Shown: positions 6,435-8,311 of the stretch, piece after piece | How the letters are laid out: every line of letters starts with the position of its first letter | How positions within the stretch are numbered: the stretch's first letter is position 1 | The notes under the pieces: generated by a model | What the model saw: the letters and a program-made list of their open reading frames with translations, nothing else | The model's database searches: none | Told to the model about the DNA's origin: nothing | Assembly: GCA_014378155.1 (NCBI GenBank) | Contig: JACMOF010000505.1 | Span: 1-8,311 of the forward strand | Reading direction: 5' to 3' | DNA from: Caulobacter sp. | Lineage (GTDB): Bacteria; Pseudomonadota; Alphaproteobacteria; Caulobacterales; Caulobacteraceae | DNA length: 8,311 bases | Made by a program: the position numbers and the translations under genes

Positions 6435-7250
6435 ATGATAGACGTTAACGATCACGACAGCACACGAAAGCCCAATAGCCTGATGGGTTTCGGGACCGGC
6501 GCCGGTGTCGGTGCGTTGGGCGGGCTTATCGGACTGGGTGGGGCAGAGTTTCGCCTGCCGCTTCTGATCGGCCTTTTCCGCTTTGGCCCTCTGGAGGCCG
6601 TTGTGCTGAACAAGGCCCTTAGTCTGGTGGTCGTGACCTCAGCGCTCCTGTTTAGAACGCGAATTATTCCGGTGGCGATCGTCGCGGACCATTGGACCAT
6701 CGTCGCGAACCTCTTGGCCGGAAGTCTGGCCGGGGCTTGGCTCGGCGCGGGGTGGGCGACAAAATTGCGGTCCCACACTCTCTACCGCGTAATCGCGGCA
6801 ATGCTTGTCGGGATCGCGTTGGTATTGCTCCTGGCCCATGACACCAAATCGGTCGGCCATCCCATCGTGACCGGTTGGATCCAAATGGGGGCTGGGGTCG
6901 TCGCGGGCTTTGGCATTGGCGTCGTCGCCGCCCTTCTGGGTGTTGCCGGCGGAGAGTTGCTGATACCGACCTTGGTGCTTGTGTTTGGGCTGGACATCAA
7001 AATCGCCGGCAGCCTGTCTCTGGCGGTCAGCCTGCCCACCATGATCGTGGGCTTCACGCGCTACGGCCGCGACAGCAGCTTCGCGGTCATCGGTCGGTAC
7101 GGCCGTTTCGTGGTCGTCATGGCGATGGGTTCGATCGTCGGCGCATTCATTGGCGGCATGCTATTGGGCATCATTCCATCAACAGTCCTGCTCCCGGCGC
7201 TTAGTTCGATCTTGCTGATCTCTGCCGTGAAAGTCTGGCGTCACAACTAG
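6435..7250 (+). CDS. TauE/SafE-family membrane transporter (anion/sulfite exporter type)
   Basis: A 271-residue inner-membrane protein with about eight hydrophobic segments in two related halves. Each half opens with the family signature: GLIGLGGAEFRLPLLI near the N-terminus and ALLGVAGGELLIPTLV in the middle, showing the internal duplication of PF01925. Members move sulfite, sulfonate-derived or other small organosulfur anions; the substrate here cannot be told, and no sulfur genes lie nearby. Length is normal. Start: the ATG at 6435 has GTGGGG only 2 bases upstream; a TTG at 6396 has GGTGGG at a better 6-base spacing and would add 13 residues; an ATG at 6483 sits at the first membrane segment. 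All give the same membrane core. It stands alone, divergent from the TPS operon and convergent with the hydrolase pseudogene. Confidence 0.88.
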   Translation: MIDVNDHDSTRKPNSLMGFGTGAGVGALGGLIGLGGAEFRLPLLIGLFRFGPLEAVVLNKALSLVVVTSALLFRTRIIPVAIVADHWTIVANLLAGSLAGAWLGAGWATKLRSHTLYRVIAAMLVGIALVLLLAHDTKSVGHPIVTGWIQMGAGVVAGFGIGVVAALLGVAGGELLIPTLVLVFGLDIKIAGSLSLAVSLPTMIVGFTRYGRDSSFAVIGRYGRFVVVMAMGSIVGAFIGGMLLGIIPSTVLLPALSSILLISAVKVWRHN

Positions 7251-7277
7251 AACTTAGATCCGCAACAGGTCGTTCAT

Positions 7278-7290
7278 CGCCTTTGAGGCG
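7278..7290 (+). terminator. Short hairpin downstream of the TauE/SafE gene
   Basis: CGCCT-TTG-AGGCG, a 5-bp perfect stem 27 bases after the stop at 7250. No T-run follows, so it is at best a weak or factor-assisted terminator. Confidence 0.2.
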
Positions 7291-7407
7291 TCGGCTCCAT
7301 GTCATGTTTCTGTGGCGCGGTGCTTGGGTCCGGTTATGGCGCCGCCCAGCCAGCCATCTGACCTCAGGATCGGAGAGGTCGAGTGGCGAACGGCCTTCGA
7401 TGCGCTG

Positions 7408-8311
7408 CTATTGAGAAGCGTTGGACCGGTTCAATAGCCCCTCGATTTCCCGCACGATGATCTAGGGACGGGAATTGAAGACGTCGTGGTCGGCGCGGTC
7501 CATCTTCAGGACGCGAGCGGCCGGATGCGCGGCGCGATAGCGAGCGATCTGCTCGCGGAGCCACTTCAGTTGCAACGCCTCGTCGGCGAGCTCGGCGGGT
7601 GTCGGGGCGGGCGCGGCACCGGGTATGGAGAAGACGGCGAGGATTGGAATTCCGGTGATGGCGGGTAATTTCTCCATGTTGTGGCGAGTAATTAGCTTCG
7701 AGAGCGGCGCGGGCGGGGCGGCCGCCAATCCTTTCGACAGCCGCCGACGCCGCTCGGCCGCAGCCTGGACGTCCGTCGCCAGGTCAGCCAGATCCTTGGT
7801 CAGAACTTCGTCGTAGATGCGGGCGGCGTCCTCCTTGGTCCCGAACCGCGCCGCCTGCAGCTTGTCGCGCAGATCCGCGAGGTCGATCTCGATGTTGGAG
7901 GCGTCGGGCGTGGCGTTGCCCTGCGCGTAGAATGCATAGGCGTAGGCCGCGTCGGATATGCCAGGGCTGAGACCCTGTCCGGAAAGTGCCGAGCGACGCC
8001 GCCGATCTCCGCGCCGCCGAACGACCAGCCGGCCAGCGCCGCCTTCTGAATCCTTAGCCCATCTAGGACCTCGACGACGTCACGAGTCGGGCGGGCCAGC
8101 GCCTAGCTGCCGGGATCCAGGGGCGGCGTGTCCGACTGACCGAGCGCTCGCCGGTTGAAGGCGAAGACCCGGTGATGAGCGGCTAGAGCATTTTTCGAGC
8201 GAAGTGGTTTCGGTTCGCGTGAAGAAAAATGCGTCAAAACAGAAGATTAGAGCTCACGGCCCTACGCAGTCAGGTCGGGAAATGCTCTAGGCGCGGCGCG
8301 AATTCATCGAA
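7408..8311 (-). pseudogene. Alpha/beta-hydrolase pseudogene, interrupted and decayed; runs off the right edge
   Basis: Pieces of one alpha/beta-fold hydrolase can be read in order on the minus strand: FDEFAPR (8311-8291), LAAHHRVFAFNRRALGQSD (from 8186), ARPTRDVVEVLDGL, the nucleophile elbow GWSFGG (Ser codon 8022-8024), AAYAYAFYAQGN, and the catalytic His in ADHDVFNSRP (His codon 7486-7488). Lesions: a 108-bp palindromic element at 8183-8290; a TAG at 8103-8105 inside GS-x-ALARP, where Tyr is expected; a one-base deletion at about 7954-7956 between the ALAY-like segment and DAAY; and a TAG at 7462-7464, after which the frame continues IIVREIEGLLNRSNASQ to a natural-looking stop at 7408-7410. 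The N-terminus is beyond the window. Substrate unknown. A truncated 88-residue reading from a TTG at 7728 lacks the nucleophile and should be non-functional. Confidence 0.85.
8183..8290. mobile_element. 108-bp MITE/REP-like palindromic element inserted in the hydrolase gene
   Basis: The ends are perfect 11-base inverted repeats, CTAGAGCATTT (8183-8193) and AAATGCTCTAG (8280-8290). Inside, GCATTTTTC (8188-8196) pairs with GAAAAATGC (8224-8232) and GCGAA (8199-8203) with TTCGC (8214-8218), forming a hairpin that competes with end-to-end pairing. It has no coding capacity. Deleting it with one CTAG copy rejoins the hydrolase frame exactly (FDEFAPR then LAAHHRVF), so it is a true insertion with CTAG, or just TA, duplicated. 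The sequence resembles a dispersed palindromic repeat I recall from Caulobacterales and Rhizobiales genomes, with a core like GAGCATTTTTCGAGCGAAGT. Confidence 0.82.

Noticed and set aside
7364..7564. Minus-strand frame overlapping the hydrolase remnant
   Set aside because: Out-of-frame reading of the hydrolase 3' end; the true frame gives DHDVFNSRP and a sensible tail.
8183..8290. The repeat as a CRISPR unit or tRNA/att site
   Set aside because: Only a single copy, no spacers, no tRNA fold and no integrase nearby; the duplication and frame restoration point to a small transposable element.

Overview
This is a GC-rich, gene-dense window with AT-rich intergenic stretches. It looks like an alphaproteobacterium. 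The protein style and a palindromic repeat at the right edge resemble Caulobacterales (Caulobacter/Phenylobacterium type), but that placement is from recall and only moderately sure.

Layout, left to right. Positions 1-488 hold the 3' part of an IS630-family transposase, frameshifted near 107-113, with its probable right end at a CTAG near 498-501. Positions 489-676 carry no gene, only inverted repeats. From 5618 down to 677 on the minus strand lies a compact three-gene operon: a TpsB/FhaC-like outer-membrane transporter (3954-5618); a TpsA-like secreted protein with a filamentous-haemagglutinin N-terminal domain and a 19-unit TPPV-like proline repeat (1426-3954); and a periplasmic YkuD-like L,D-transpeptidase with a SYGC active site (677-1423). 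The stop of the first gene and start of the second share one base (TGATG), and the second and third genes are 2 bases apart. An AT-rich upstream region (about 5700-5960) should carry the control signals. Positions 6396/6435-7250 (+) encode an 8-TM TauE/SafE-family anion transporter, preceded by a leader with two mutually exclusive hairpins. From 7408 to the right edge (minus strand) lies an alpha/beta-hydrolase pseudogene. It has two in-frame stops, a one-base deletion and a 108-bp palindromic insertion flanked by CTAG.

How the genes fit together: TpsB should export TpsA across the outer membrane by two-partner secretion. The tightly linked L,D-transpeptidase is the unusual member. One hypothesis is that it modifies peptidoglycan locally, or ties the system to the wall, for secretion or surface retention of TpsA.

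The two most interesting observations are this TpsB-TpsA-LDT operon and the MITE/REP-like element at 8183-8290. Removing the element with one CTAG copy exactly restores the hydrolase reading frame. Its CTAG/TA target matches the preference known for IS630-family elements, and an IS630 relic sits at the other end of the window.
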